Origin: JBAXTU01 sp037130015
GTDB taxonomy: Bacteria; Patescibacteriota; Patescibacteriia; 2-01-FULL-39-33
Length of the DNA stretch: 19,484 nt
Assembly: GCA_037130015.1 (NCBI GenBank)
Contig: JBAXTU010000015.1
Span: forward strand, 1-19,484
Direction: 5' to 3'
Position 1 is the first letter of the stretch. Every line of letters begins with the position of its first letter. The notes under the pieces were generated by a model. That model made no database searches. It saw only the letters and a program-made list of their open reading frames with translations, and had not been told where the DNA came from. Shown piece by piece: positions 12,789 to 19,484 of the stretch. The position numbers and the translations under genes are program-made.

Positions 12789-14039
12789 ATGTTCAAAATA
12801 ACTCCATTAAAATTAGCTTGGCAATCACTGGTCAAATATAAGGGCCGGACTTTTTTGACAATTCTTGGCATGACCATTGGCATTGCAGCCGTGATTATTG
12901 TTATGTCCGCAGGCGAGAGCCTGAAAGGTTTGGTTTTGGGTCAGCTTGATTCTTTCGGTTCTGACTTTATTCAGGTAGAAATAAAAGTGCCGACTGCTGA
13001 TAAAAATTCTTCAGGCAACGCATCTTCTTTGGCTCAAGGTGTGCAAGTGACTTCTTTAAAAATTAGCGATGCTGAAGCCATAGGAAAATTACCTAATGTC
13101 AAAGATTATTATTCTGCTACCATGGGTCAGGCCGTGGCCTCATATTTGGGCGAAAATAAAACTGTAAATTTCATGGGTGTTTCGGCTGGCTATATTAATA
13201 TTGATAGTGGACAATTAGCTAGTGGTAGATTTTTTAGCGCCGAGGAAGATAAAGAATTGGCCAAAGTTATTGTGATTGGTAGTTCGTTATCAGAAAAATT
13301 TTTTGGCAATCAAGATCCTTTGAATCAAAATATTCAGCTCGGACGCAATAAATTTAAAGTGATAGGTGTTATGAAAGAGCGTGGTGCTGGCATGGGCTTG
13401 GATTTTGATAATATGGCTTTTGTTCCGGTGGAGACGGCGCAAAAAATAATTATGGGTATAGATTATTTAATGTTTATTACTGTTAAGGTGAGCGATACCA
13501 ATCTTCAATATCAGACGGCTGATGATATTACTCAACTATTAAGAATTAGGCATAATATTATTGAAGGTTCGGGCGATGATTTTTCTGCCACCACTGTGGC
13601 CGAAGCCAAAGACATGATCAATAGTATTTTTGGTGGTATTACTTTGCTACTAGTGGCCATTGCTGGAATTTCACTGCTTGTCGGTGGTGTGGGTATTATG
13701 AATATTATGTATGTATCTGTCACCGAGCGCACTTTTGAAATTGGTTTGCGCCAAGCAGTCGGCGCTAAAAAAAATCAGATTCTGTTGCAATTTTTGTGGG
13801 AAGCTGTAGTTGTCACATTACTGGGTGGGGTTATTGGCATATTTTTAGGTGTGACTTTTTCACTTTTAGTAAGTTTTATTGCTGGCCAACTTGGCTATTC
13901 CTGGGATTTTATTTTACCACCCCAATCAATTTTAATTGCTTTTGGTTTTTCTGCTTTGGTGGGATTAATTTTTGGTTATTACCCAGCTTGGAAAGCGGCA
14001 CGGCTTGATCCTATTAATGCCTTGCGTCATGATCAGTAA
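12789..14039 (+). CDS. MacB-like FtsX-fold ABC permease (second copy)
   Basis: The protein has 416 residues and starts three bases after the previous stop. TM1 is at about 22-41 (FLTILGMTIGIAAVIIVMSA). The periplasmic-type core domain has MGVSAGYINIDSGQLASGRFFS, paralleling the first permease. The C-terminal helices include LLVAIAGISLLVGGVGIMNI, and the cytoplasmic loop reads TFEIGLRQAVGAKK. It ends with YYPAWKAARLDPINALRHDQ. The two permeases align over their whole length but have clearly diverged (RQAVGAKK against RRAVGARR, different core domains). This suggests an old duplication and two distinct half-transporters served by one ATPase. Confidence 0.92.
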   Translation: MFKITPLKLAWQSLVKYKGRTFLTILGMTIGIAAVIIVMSAGESLKGLVLGQLDSFGSDFIQVEIKVPTADKNSSGNASSLAQGVQVTSLKISDAEAIGKLPNVKDYYSATMGQAVASYLGENKTVNFMGVSAGYINIDSGQLASGRFFSAEEDKELAKVIVIGSSLSEKFFGNQDPLNQNIQLGRNKFKVIGVMKERGAGMGLDFDNMAFVPVETAQKIIMGIDYLMFITVKVSDTNLQYQTADDITQLLRIRHNIIEGSGDDFSATTVAEAKDMINSIFGGITLLLVAIAGISLLVGGVGIMNIMYVSVTERTFEIGLRQAVGAKKNQILLQFLWEAVVVTLLGGVIGIFLGVTFSLLVSFIAGQLGYSWDFILPPQSILIAFGFSALVGLIFGYYPAWKAARLDPINALRHDQ

Positions 14040-14045
14040 AAAAAT

Positions 14046-15164
14046 ATGAAATTCGGTTTTTCTGTAATTAATTTTAAACGCATTGACTGGCTGTTGTTAT
14101 CAGCCGTCACTCTGCTAATTTGTTTTGGCTTGTCCGCTATTTATAGTGTGGCTTTGGGTCGGGGAGCGGGCGAGTTAATGAATTTTCAAAAACAACTGAC
14201 TTGGGTGGGAGTCGGTATTTTTTTTCTTTTTATTTTGTATAATTTTGATTATCATTATTGGCGACTGATTGGCTGGTTTGGTTATGCTGCCAGCTTGGTG
14301 CTTTTAATTTTAGTCTTAACGCCACTGGGATCTACTGTTAGAGGTACAAGTGGTTGGTTTAATCTTGGGTTATTTAGTTTTCAGCCAGTGGAGCTCACTA
14401 AGATTTTTTTGATTATGGTTTTGGCTGATATTTATAGTCGGCATGGACGGGTGATTTATGGTTTTCGCCAACTCGCTATGGTGGGTGGTGTGGTCTTGAT
14501 TCCTTTGGCTCTGGTCATGCTTCAGCCCGATCTTGGTTCGGGCATGATTTTATTTTTTACTTGGTTTATCTCACTGATTCTGGTGACCAAGAATAAATGG
14601 CAGATTATTTTGATTGCTGGTGCTGTGATTGTGGTTTTTTTGGCCGGTTGGTTTTTTTTATTTAAAGATTATCAAAGAGCTAGAATTATGACTTTTATTG
14701 ATCCGAGTCTTGATCCTTTGGGTCGTGGTTATAATGTTCAGCAATCATTAATCGCTGTTGGTGGTGGAAGGCTTATGGGCAAAGGTTTGGGTTTTGGCAG
14801 TCAAAGTCAATTGAAGTTTATTCCGGAAAGTCAGACTGATTTTATTTTTGCGGTTATTGCCGAAGAAATGGGTCTGATTGGTGTGACGTTTATTTTAAGT
14901 TTTTACGCTTTGATTTTTTTTAGATTATATCGTATTGCCACCAGGGCGCCGGATGATTTTGGCATGTTTTTGGCTTTGTTTATCATGTTGATTTTTTTTG
15001 TGCAGATGTTTATTAATATTGGCATGTGCATGGGGATTTCTCCTGTGACAGGTATTTCTTTGCCGTTTGTTTCCTATGGTGGCAGTTTTTTAATCACGGC
15101 TATTTTGCTTATTGGCATTGCTTTAAATATTAATAAATCAGGATCGCTTGCCAGAAGACATTGA
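14046..15164 (+). CDS. rodA: SEDS peptidoglycan polymerase RodA/FtsW family
   Basis: The 372-residue polytopic membrane protein belongs to the SEDS glycosyltransferase family, which polymerises lipid II with a class B PBP partner. Conserved blocks are RGTSGWFNLGLFSFQPVEL (99-117), MLQPDLGSG (158-166), GRGYNVQQSLIAVGGG (226-241), ESQTDFIFAVIAEE (261-274, with D265 matching the catalytic aspartate of studied RodA proteins) and GISLPFVSYGGS near the C-terminus. About ten hydrophobic helices can be counted. RodA is preferred over FtsW because of the compact length and the lack of long termini, but paralogues cannot be separated with certainty. It follows the second permease gene by six bases and ends in TGA. 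The last 17 bases hold the -35 of the next gene's promoter. Confidence 0.9.
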   Translation: MKFGFSVINFKRIDWLLLSAVTLLICFGLSAIYSVALGRGAGELMNFQKQLTWVGVGIFFLFILYNFDYHYWRLIGWFGYAASLVLLILVLTPLGSTVRGTSGWFNLGLFSFQPVELTKIFLIMVLADIYSRHGRVIYGFRQLAMVGGVVLIPLALVMLQPDLGSGMILFFTWFISLILVTKNKWQIILIAGAVIVVFLAGWFFLFKDYQRARIMTFIDPSLDPLGRGYNVQQSLIAVGGGRLMGKGLGFGSQSQLKFIPESQTDFIFAVIAEEMGLIGVTFILSFYALIFFRLYRIATRAPDDFGMFLALFIMLIFFVQMFINIGMCMGISPVTGISLPFVSYGGSFLITAILLIGIALNINKSGSLARRH

Positions 15165-15176
15165 TTTGCCTATAAT
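15148..15176 (+). promoter_or_regulatory. Promoter giving a probably leaderless zinc-ribbon gene mRNA
   Basis: TTGCCA (15148-15153, one mismatch to TTGACA) and TATAAT (15171-15176) are exactly 17 bases apart. Only eight bases separate the -10 from the ATG at 15185, so the transcript should begin at or within a base or two of the start codon. The -35 lies inside the last codons of rodA. Confidence 0.68.
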
Positions 15177-15184
15177 TAGAACAT

Positions 15185-15538
15185 ATGCAAGATATTTTTC
15201 CTCCAAATCATCAGCCTGCTAATCATCAGCCGGATGAGGCTATCAAGTTAATGTCACATTGCCCTGTGTGCCATTATAATTATAATCCATTTGAAGCCAA
15301 AGTTATTGAAGAAAACGCTGGCGCTCATTTGTTGCATATTAAATGCCGACGTTGCCAATCATCAATTTTGGCTATGATTATGACTAGTAATTTTGGTATC
15401 AGCTCTGTTGGTATGGTGACTGATTTAGACGGAATTGAAATTTCTAGACTTAAAGACTTGAGTGAAGTTGATAGTGATGACGTGCTTAATGTTTATGAAA
15501 TTTTGAATAAGGACGAAATTAATAGCTGGTTAGCTTAA
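15185..15538 (+). CDS. Small zinc-ribbon protein of unknown function
   Basis: This 117-residue soluble protein has two CxxC pairs, C26/C29 in HCPVCH and C54/C57 in KCRRCQSS, spaced as in a zinc ribbon that would bind one Zn. The region after it (LAMIMTSNFGISSVGMVTDLDG) is hydrophobic and strand-rich. The C-terminus is acidic (DLSEVDSDDVLNVYEILNKDE). I do not recognise a characterised homologue. The N-terminal tail contains a short duplicated NHQP motif. It appears to have its own promoter directly upstream and a terminator downstream (15563-15586), so it can be expressed alone. A nucleic-acid or ribosome-binding role would suit the fold but is speculation. Confidence 0.8.
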   Translation: MQDIFPPNHQPANHQPDEAIKLMSHCPVCHYNYNPFEAKVIEENAGAHLLHIKCRRCQSSILAMIMTSNFGISSVGMVTDLDGIEISRLKDLSEVDSDDVLNVYEILNKDEINSWLA

Positions 15539-15562
15539 TTTTTTATTGAACAATATTTGTGT

Positions 15563-15586
15563 TCGGCAATCACATGCCGATTTTTT
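15563..15586 (+). terminator. Intrinsic terminator after the zinc-ribbon gene
   Basis: TCGGCA (15563-15568) and TGCCGA (15575-15580) form a 6-bp stem with a 6-base loop, followed at once by six T. It would end the rodA / zinc-ribbon transcripts before the ROK gene's promoter. Confidence 0.75.
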
Positions 15587-15588
15587 GT

Positions 15589-15617
15589 TTGACATTTTAT
15601 TTTTTGTTTGTTAATTT
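15589..15617 (+). promoter_or_regulatory. Promoter of the ROK-family gene
   Basis: A consensus TTGACA (15589-15594) is followed after 17 bases by TAATTT (15612-15617). It begins two bases after the preceding terminator's T-tract. The resulting 5' leader would be about 90 bases, unusually long for this window, and contains a hairpin at 15626-15653 (arms TTGATCAAGG and CCTTTGATTCAA, nearly complementary). Confidence 0.6.
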
Positions 15618-15697
15618 GTGTTTAATTGATCAAGGGGTTGTCCTTTGATTCAAGCGGTCTTTAAAACAACTACCAGCTTATGTTAAGCGTGGTCAAA

Positions 15698-15704
15698 AAG
15701 GAGG
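15698..15704 (+). promoter_or_regulatory. Strong Shine-Dalgarno of the ROK-family gene
   Basis: AAGGAGG sits eight bases before the ATG at 15713. It is the only full-length Shine-Dalgarno I find in the window; the other plus-strand genes start after T- or A-rich spacers. Confidence 0.8.
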
Positions 15705-15712
15705 ACTAAATA

Positions 15713-16645
15713 ATGCCTGAAATCATTAGAGTAATAGAGATCGGTGGTAAAGGTATCCGTAAAGCCGATGTTATCAATGGCGAAATCAAAAGTGTTTTTA
15801 TTCCATATGAGCCGATAACAACTGTTCGTGATTTGTTGTACTTCGCCACTTTTGATTTGTGTACAGATACAATGGCCATAGCCTATTCGTCGGCTGGTGT
15901 CATTAATAGTCATCGTTGGGTTGTCACTTCGCCTAATGCACATTTTTTGGACAAAGCTGATTTGGCCACTATCACAGAAAAAACCACTGGCAGAATTCCT
16001 ACAGTAGTACTCAATGATATGGAGGCTTCGGTGACAGGCATGCACGTGCTGTTTCCGCAGTTAAAATATTTCATTGGCATTACTTGGAGTTCGGGTATTG
16101 GTTTGCGTGTCTATGCTGATGGTGTTGGTATCATCTCTGATTCTGAGGGTGGGCACATGTGTGTTGATGCTTCGCCATTTGCGCGACTATGCGGTTGCGG
16201 TCGTCGCGGTTGCATAGAAGCTATTGCTGGCGGTATAAATGTGACATGTCAAATTTTGACCGAGCTTCAAGCTAGGGGCTTGGAGGCACCACCACCTGGT
16301 ATGCATCCATGCAAATATTTGGACGAGGCTTATCTAGCCAACAATGATTGGGCCATGGATCTTTATCATCAAATAACTACGGGCATGGGAGTATTCTTGG
16401 CCAATTTAGTGACATTGCTTCGGCCGACAGCCATTGTTTGGAAAGGTAGCTTCGCCCAAAGTGCTCTGAGAATTTCTCCAATTGAAGAGGCTATCAGAGC
16501 CACCATGTACACGCATTTAATGCAACAATCATGGGCTGATGAATTGAAATTTCTGTTTGTGCCTTCTCCGCCAGAGCTTATTGAAGATGGTGAAGCATAT
16601 TTAGGAGCAGCTGAATTCGCCAAATTGTTCCTAAAACAGTTGTAG
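15713..16645 (+). CDS. ROK-family protein (sugar kinase-like)
   Basis: The 310-residue protein has the ROK (repressor/ORF/kinase) fold without a DNA-binding N-terminus, so it is kinase-like. Features are the putative catalytic base D102 in VVLNDMEAS, a phosphate-binding SSGIG (126-130), the substrate motif SEGGHM (H148), and the ROK zinc motif CGCGRRGCIEA with C160, C162 and C167. The N-terminal phosphate-1 loop, normally D-x-G-G-T, reads EIGGKG, so the usual Asp and Thr are replaced and ATP binding may be altered. Members usually phosphorylate glucose, mannose, fructose or N-acetyl amino sugars; the substrate cannot be fixed here. The gene is a single transcription unit with its own promoter, leader hairpin, strong Shine-Dalgarno and terminator, so its expression is probably controlled apart from its neighbours. 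Confidence 0.85.
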   Translation: MPEIIRVIEIGGKGIRKADVINGEIKSVFIPYEPITTVRDLLYFATFDLCTDTMAIAYSSAGVINSHRWVVTSPNAHFLDKADLATITEKTTGRIPTVVLNDMEASVTGMHVLFPQLKYFIGITWSSGIGLRVYADGVGIISDSEGGHMCVDASPFARLCGCGRRGCIEAIAGGINVTCQILTELQARGLEAPPPGMHPCKYLDEAYLANNDWAMDLYHQITTGMGVFLANLVTLLRPTAIVWKGSFAQSALRISPIEEAIRATMYTHLMQQSWADELKFLFVPSPPELIEDGEAYLGAAEFAKLFLKQL

Positions 16646-16659
16646 TTTAAAAGCCTTCT

Positions 16660-16694
16660 CCGCCATTGACTAATTTGGTCTTTGGCGGTTTTTT
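16660..16694 (+). terminator. Intrinsic terminator after the ROK-family gene
   Basis: CCGCCA (16660-16665) pairs with TGGCGG (16683-16688), with a second short stem possible inside after a two-base internal loop, followed by six T. It starts 14 bases after the stop codon. Confidence 0.8.
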
Positions 16695-16706
16695 ATTTTT
16701 GTTTGC

Positions 16707-16740
16707 TTGACTTTTTTTGACTTTTTGGTTAAAGTATTAA
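16707..16740 (+). promoter_or_regulatory. Probable rplY promoter region with tandem TTGACT
   Basis: Two copies of TTGACT (16707 and 16717) in a 10-base tandem repeat (TTGACTTTTT) precede an A/T-rich stretch with TTAAAG (16729) and TATTAA (16735). The best pairing is TTGACT at 16707 with TTAAAG at a 16-base spacing, which is a weak -10. The exact promoter is uncertain, but the position between a terminator and rplY is right. Confidence 0.35.
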
Positions 16741-16773
16741 AGATATTAATAGATAAATTAAACAACAAATATT

Positions 16774-17412
16774 ATGACTATCAAATTAGACGCAAAGACA
16801 AGAACAGTAAGTGGCAAGGATGTTGTCGCCCTAAGAGAACAAGGTAAAATTCCAGCTGTGCTTTATGGGCATGGTTTTGCCAATCAGAATTTAGAATTGG
16901 ATTATAACTCTTTTGAAAAAGCTTTTTATGAGGCTGGTGAGAGCACGATTATTGACTTATCAATTGACGGCACTTCAGTGGCCAAAACTTTGATTGCCGA
17001 AGTGCAATATGAGCCAGTCAAACATCGTTTTTCCCATGTTGATTTTCATCAAGTTAAAATGGATGAAAAAATTAATGCCATGGTAGCCATCAAATTTATC
17101 GGCGAATCAAAAGCCATTAAAGAAGATGGTGGCGTGTTAGTTCATAATTTAAGCGAACTTAAAATCAACTGTTTACCTGATCAATTAATTCATGAAATTG
17201 ATGTGGATATTTCTATCCTTAAAACATTTGATGATGAAATTACTATTAAAGATTTGAATTTACCAAAGAGCGTGGAAGTTATTGGCCACGAAGAAACTGA
17301 AGTTTTAGTCAAAGTCATGGCCCCTAAGAAAGAAGAGCCTGTTGTTGTTGCAACTGCTCCTACTCCTACAGCTGAAGCAGGCAAAGAAGCTTCCACAGAA
17401 GTCAAAAAATAA
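16774..17412 (+). CDS. rplY: 50S ribosomal protein bL25 (CTC/TL5 type)
   Basis: The protein has 212 residues. The N-terminal 5S rRNA-binding domain (about 1-92) has the family pattern SGKDVVALREQGKIPAVLYGHG and EVQYEPVKHRFSHVDFHQV. The second, TL5-type beta domain (about 95-185) includes VAIKFIGESKAIKEDGGVL and LPDQLIHEIDVDIS. The Pro/Ala/Glu/Lys tail of about 27 residues is probably disordered. This is the long, general-stress-protein-Ctc form rather than the short E. coli L25. It binds 5S rRNA in the central protuberance of the large subunit. The gene stands alone between the ROK terminator and a shared terminator with the convergent prmC. Confidence 0.95.
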   Translation: MTIKLDAKTRTVSGKDVVALREQGKIPAVLYGHGFANQNLELDYNSFEKAFYEAGESTIIDLSIDGTSVAKTLIAEVQYEPVKHRFSHVDFHQVKMDEKINAMVAIKFIGESKAIKEDGGVLVHNLSELKINCLPDQLIHEIDVDISILKTFDDEITIKDLNLPKSVEVIGHEETEVLVKVMAPKKEEPVVVATAPTPTAEAGKEASTEVKK

Positions 17413-17426
17413 TTTTTTTTAGAATT

Positions 17427-17460
17427 AAAAAACATCTGTCATTATTGACAGATGTTTTTT
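17427..17460. terminator. Bidirectional intrinsic terminator between rplY and prmC
   Basis: AAAAAACATCTGTCA (17427-17441) and its exact complement (17446-17460) form a 15-bp stem with a 4-base TTAT loop. It has T-runs on the 3' side for both strands, so it can end both rplY and the convergent prmC. The last two bases of the repeat overlap the prmC stop codon. Confidence 0.9.
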
Positions 17461-18307
17461 AATTATTGGTTATGATTATCATGGCTCTGGGCTTGAGAGC
17501 CAAATCTTTTTTTATTATTACTTTTGGCTGAATAAAATATTTTTTAATTTCTTTTTTTATAAGAGTGTTTGTTTTGGGGTGGGTTTCCAAAATTATCGGA
17601 CAAGTGAAATGATATTTTTTATATTGCGCAAATAGTTGGCCGTATAAAAACGCCTCGTCAATTCTATGCTTTCCAGCAACCAAGGCCCGTTTTGGTTCAA
17701 AGTGTATTTCTGGTTTTAATTTTTTCAAAATTTCGTCGGATAAATATGGAAGATTGGCAATAATTAAATCAAGTTTTTTGTTTTTGATTGGCAATAATAA
17801 ATTGCCGTTAAAGAAGTTTATTTTGGTTTTATTTTTTTGGGCATTAGTCTTGGCGACTTTCAGGGCTGAAGCTGAAATATCAACAGCCATAGCTTTGACT
17901 TCAGGCAGATTTTTTTTGATAGAAATTATGAGTGCGCCCGAACCAGTACCAATGTCAGCAATAATTGGAGATTTTATTTTTTTTAAATATTCAATAGATA
18001 TCTCTACTAGGGTTTCACTTTCAGGGCGGGGGATGAGTACGTTTTTATTGACCAAAAAATCCAGGCCGAAAAATTCTTTGTGGCCAATAAGATAAGCGAC
18101 TGGTTCATATTTGTCTCGTCTCTTTATTAAAGAGATAAATTTTTTAGTTTCGTTTGGTTTTAATTCATATTCATTATGAGCGTACAAAAATTCGCGTGTT
18201 TTATTCAAAACAAAACTCAAAATAACTTCGGCATCAAGCGAGGCCGAAGCGATTTTTTTTGAATTTAATTTTTGAGTAGCAGAAAACAATACTTCTTTAA
18301 TGGTCAT
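17459..18307 (-). CDS. prmC: Peptide chain release factor N5-glutamine methyltransferase PrmC (HemK)
   Basis: The 282-residue protein methylates the glutamine of the GGQ motif in release factors. It has the N-terminal helical substrate-binding domain (about 1-75, ending in PVAYLIGHKEFFGLDF), the RPESE motif at 94-98, SAM-binding ADIGTGSGALI (117-127) and the catalytic tetrapeptide as NLPY (185-188). Most characterised PrmC proteins have NPPY. The second position is the changed one; Asn185 and Tyr188 are kept, so activity is expected. The start ATG overlaps the TGA of the glycosyltransferase gene by four bases (ATGA). Its likely substrate, release factor 1, is encoded two genes upstream in the same group. 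A convergent terminator lies at its end. Confidence 0.93.
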   Translation of the reverse strand: MTIKEVLFSATQKLNSKKIASASLDAEVILSFVLNKTREFLYAHNEYELKPNETKKFISLIKRRDKYEPVAYLIGHKEFFGLDFLVNKNVLIPRPESETLVEISIEYLKKIKSPIIADIGTGSGALIISIKKNLPEVKAMAVDISASALKVAKTNAQKNKTKINFFNGNLLLPIKNKKLDLIIANLPYLSDEILKKLKPEIHFEPKRALVAGKHRIDEAFLYGQLFAQYKKYHFTCPIILETHPKTNTLIKKEIKKYFIQPKVIIKKDLALKPRAMIIITNN

Positions 18308-18975
18308 AAGTTTTTTTTGTGCTTCATGATGTATCTAGTACGCCAGACTTGATAGGTGAGTTTAAAGCGCCAAACTAGCCCGTCCCAAAAGCCCCATTTT
18401 TCTTCTTTGATGATTTGGTTTAATTTTTTGAGTACCGGATGGACTACTTTGAGTTTGTGTTTTTGGGCGTAATAGTTCATGACGGTTTCAATACCGAAAT
18501 CTAATGTGTTTTGATCTTTTGGTAAGATGTCAAAAAAAGCGCGAGTCATGGCTCGTTCACCGCCAATAGCGTACATGGGAAATATTTTTGGAATGAGCGC
18601 GCCCAGCCCGAATACGCGATCACGCAGACCAACTGACATAGTGGCCTTGTCTGTGATGACCGGAGTCAAGACTTTAGTGAAATGTTCGGTGGTGAGATTT
18701 TTTAAATCAGCATCAGCAAACATAATAATATCACCACTAACTTTTTTGACGCCTTCAATCATAGCACTACCTTTGCCCTGGCTGGTTTTTCTAATTAGTA
18801 CTTTGACGCCGAATTTTTTGGCCACTTCGGCGGTTTTGTCTTGGCAGGCGTCGGCTACGACTAGAATTTCATCAACTTCTTTGGCCTTGACTGCTACTCT
18901 AAGCACACGAGAAATATTTTTGGCTTCGTTGTGAGCCGGAATAATAAGTGAGACTTGGTGATTTTTGTGTTGCAT
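18304..18975 (-). CDS. Family 2 glycosyltransferase
   Basis: The 223-residue cytoplasmic GT-A enzyme starts with the nucleotide-sugar-binding strand VSLIIPAHNEAKNI (8-21). It continues with ILVVADACQDKT (37-48), the GKGSAMIEGV acceptor/nucleotide segment (67-76) and the metal-binding DAD at 88-90. The C-terminal part has GGERAMTRAFFDILP and ends in a basic tail (RTRYIMKHKKNL) without a clear transmembrane helix. It resembles dolichyl-phosphate-mannose-synthase-like GT2 proteins that glycosylate lipid carriers, but donor and acceptor are unknown. It sits between prfA (40 bases upstream) and prmC (four-base overlap), an unrelated function embedded in the translation-termination pair. A -10 six bases before its ATG suggests a leaderless transcript of its own. 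Confidence 0.88.
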   Translation of the reverse strand: MQHKNHQVSLIIPAHNEAKNISRVLRVAVKAKEVDEILVVADACQDKTAEVAKKFGVKVLIRKTSQGKGSAMIEGVKKVSGDIIMFADADLKNLTTEHFTKVLTPVITDKATMSVGLRDRVFGLGALIPKIFPMYAIGGERAMTRAFFDILPKDQNTLDFGIETVMNYYAQKHKLKVVHPVLKKLNQIIKEEKWGFWDGLVWRFKLTYQVWRTRYIMKHKKNL

Positions 18976-18981
18976 GGTTTT

Positions 18982-18987
18982 ATTATA
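18982..18987 (-). promoter_or_regulatory. -10 box for a probably leaderless glycosyltransferase-prmC mRNA
   Basis: On the minus strand TATAAT (18987-18982) is followed by only six bases before the ATG at 18975, so transcription from it would start about at the A of the start codon. No good -35 is visible 16-18 bases upstream. It would let the glycosyltransferase and prmC be transcribed without prfA. Confidence 0.5.
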
Positions 18988-19015
18988 TCACAAGTATAAT
19001 TAATGATGAAATTTT

Positions 19016-19484
19016 TTATTCACTAATTGCTTCGTTAGCTGTTTTTTCTTTTAAAAGATTTATGATCGGATCAAAATGTCCTTCCATGATGATGGCGATA
19101 TTGTTGAAATTTTCATTGAGCCGATGGTCAGTGATGCGATCTTGAGGAAAATTATAAGTGCGAATTTTTTCACTGCGATCACCAGTGCCGATTTGGGATA
19201 ATCTTGTGGCACCCAATTTTTTTTGTTCTTCCTCTTGTTTTAAAGCTAAAAGGCGAGAACGCAAAACCATCATGGCTTTTTCTTTGTTTTGCAACTGAGA
19301 TCTTTCATCTTGGCAGTTGACTACAGTGTTGGTGGGAATATGAGTGATGCGGACGGCTGAGTATGTGGTGTTGACGGATTGACCGCCAGCGCCACCAGAA
19401 CAAAAAGTATCAATGCGCAAATCTTTGGCTTCAATTACCAAATCAACTTCTTCAGCTTCGGGCATGACCACGACAGTGATAGTG
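19016..19484 (-). CDS. prfA: Peptide chain release factor 1 (C-terminal part, cut by window edge)
   Basis: About 156 C-terminal residues are visible. The frame continues past the right edge (residues TITVVV precede the first internal Met), so the internal ATG at 19471 is not the true start. The GGQ peptidyl-tRNA hydrolysis motif is in FCSGGAGGQSVNTTYSAVRITH, whose flanking residues are typical of RF1. It is followed by VNCQDERSQLQNKEKAM, GTGDRSEKIRTYNFPQDRITDHR and the C-terminal helix MEGHFDPIINLLKE. The codon-recognition domain lies outside the window, but DTFCSGGAGGQSVNTT and RITDHR match RF1 better than RF2. RF1 ends translation at UAA and UAG. It heads the minus-strand group that includes prmC, the enzyme that methylates its GGQ glutamine. 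Confidence 0.93.
   Translation of the reverse strand, partial: TITVVVMPEAEEVDLVIEAKDLRIDTFCSGGAGGQSVNTTYSAVRITHIPTNTVVNCQDERSQLQNKEKAMMVLRSRLLALKQEEEQKKLGATRLSQIGTGDRSEKIRTYNFPQDRITDHRLNENFNNIAIIMEGHFDPIINLLKEKTANEAISE

Noticed and set aside
15164..15180. UGA as a sense codon at the end of rodA (genetic code change)
   Set aside because: Read-through would add only a few residues before TAG; the glycosyltransferase also ends in TGA inside an ATGA overlap, and no other gene needs UGA as sense.
15205..15240. Tandem repeat AATCATCAGCC in the zinc-ribbon gene
   Set aside because: Only two copies, in frame, encoding a short duplicated NHQP tail; too small to treat as a functional repeat.

Overview
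The window looks like a chromosomal segment of a small, low-GC, Patescibacteria/CPR-like bacterium. This is inferred from gene content and style: AT-rich DNA, short or absent intergenic spaces, almost no Shine-Dalgarno motifs, two candidate leaderless promoters, and the combination rlmH / MacAB-like exporter / rodA / bL25 / prmC-prfA. Every long frame is open under the standard code and UGA ends two genes (positions 15164 and 18304), so there is no sign of UGA recoding.

Positions 1-7731 form an accessory region. Three gene modules lie on the minus strand and read away from a plus-strand tyrosine recombinase (7732-8544). Starting at the recombinase they are: (A) a restriction-modification pair, 7522 to 6018; (B) a PD-(D/E)XK nuclease fused to a DUF2075-type P-loop ATPase, 5688 to 3703; (C) a NodU/CmcH-type carbamoyltransferase fused to a SAM methyltransferase and overlapping a LOG/SLOG-like gene cut by the window edge, 3291 to 1. 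The junctions C/B (3437-3534) and B/A (5869-5971) are about 100 bp imperfect inverted repeats bounded by CTAAC...GTTAG boxes, much like integron attC sites. A single GTTAGGC box (7616-7610) marks the recombinase-proximal edge of module A, where an attI site would be expected. Divergent extended -10 promoters lie between it and the recombinase. The layout is that of an integron (integrase, attI-like site, cassette-like modules). Two features depart from the textbook: the integrase has no obvious IntI-specific insertion, and each complete module has its own long terminal inverted repeats.

Positions 7732-15538 are plus strand: recombinase, tRNA-Glu(CTC), rlmH starting one base after the tRNA, then a compact operon of a MacA-like adaptor, an ABC ATPase, two paralogous MacB/FtsX-like permeases and rodA. 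A zinc-ribbon protein follows, with a promoter inside the end of rodA. Next comes a separately regulated ROK-family gene with its own promoter, terminator and the only strong Shine-Dalgarno seen, then rplY (bL25). The minus-strand group prfA (cut by the right edge), a family 2 glycosyltransferase and prmC converges on rplY at a shared 15-bp-stem terminator.

The module genes are probably defence or DNA/metabolite-modifying cargo acquired by the recombinase. The right part is housekeeping: ribosome maturation, translation termination, envelope export and cell-wall elongation. No CRISPR array and no insertion-sequence transposase were seen.
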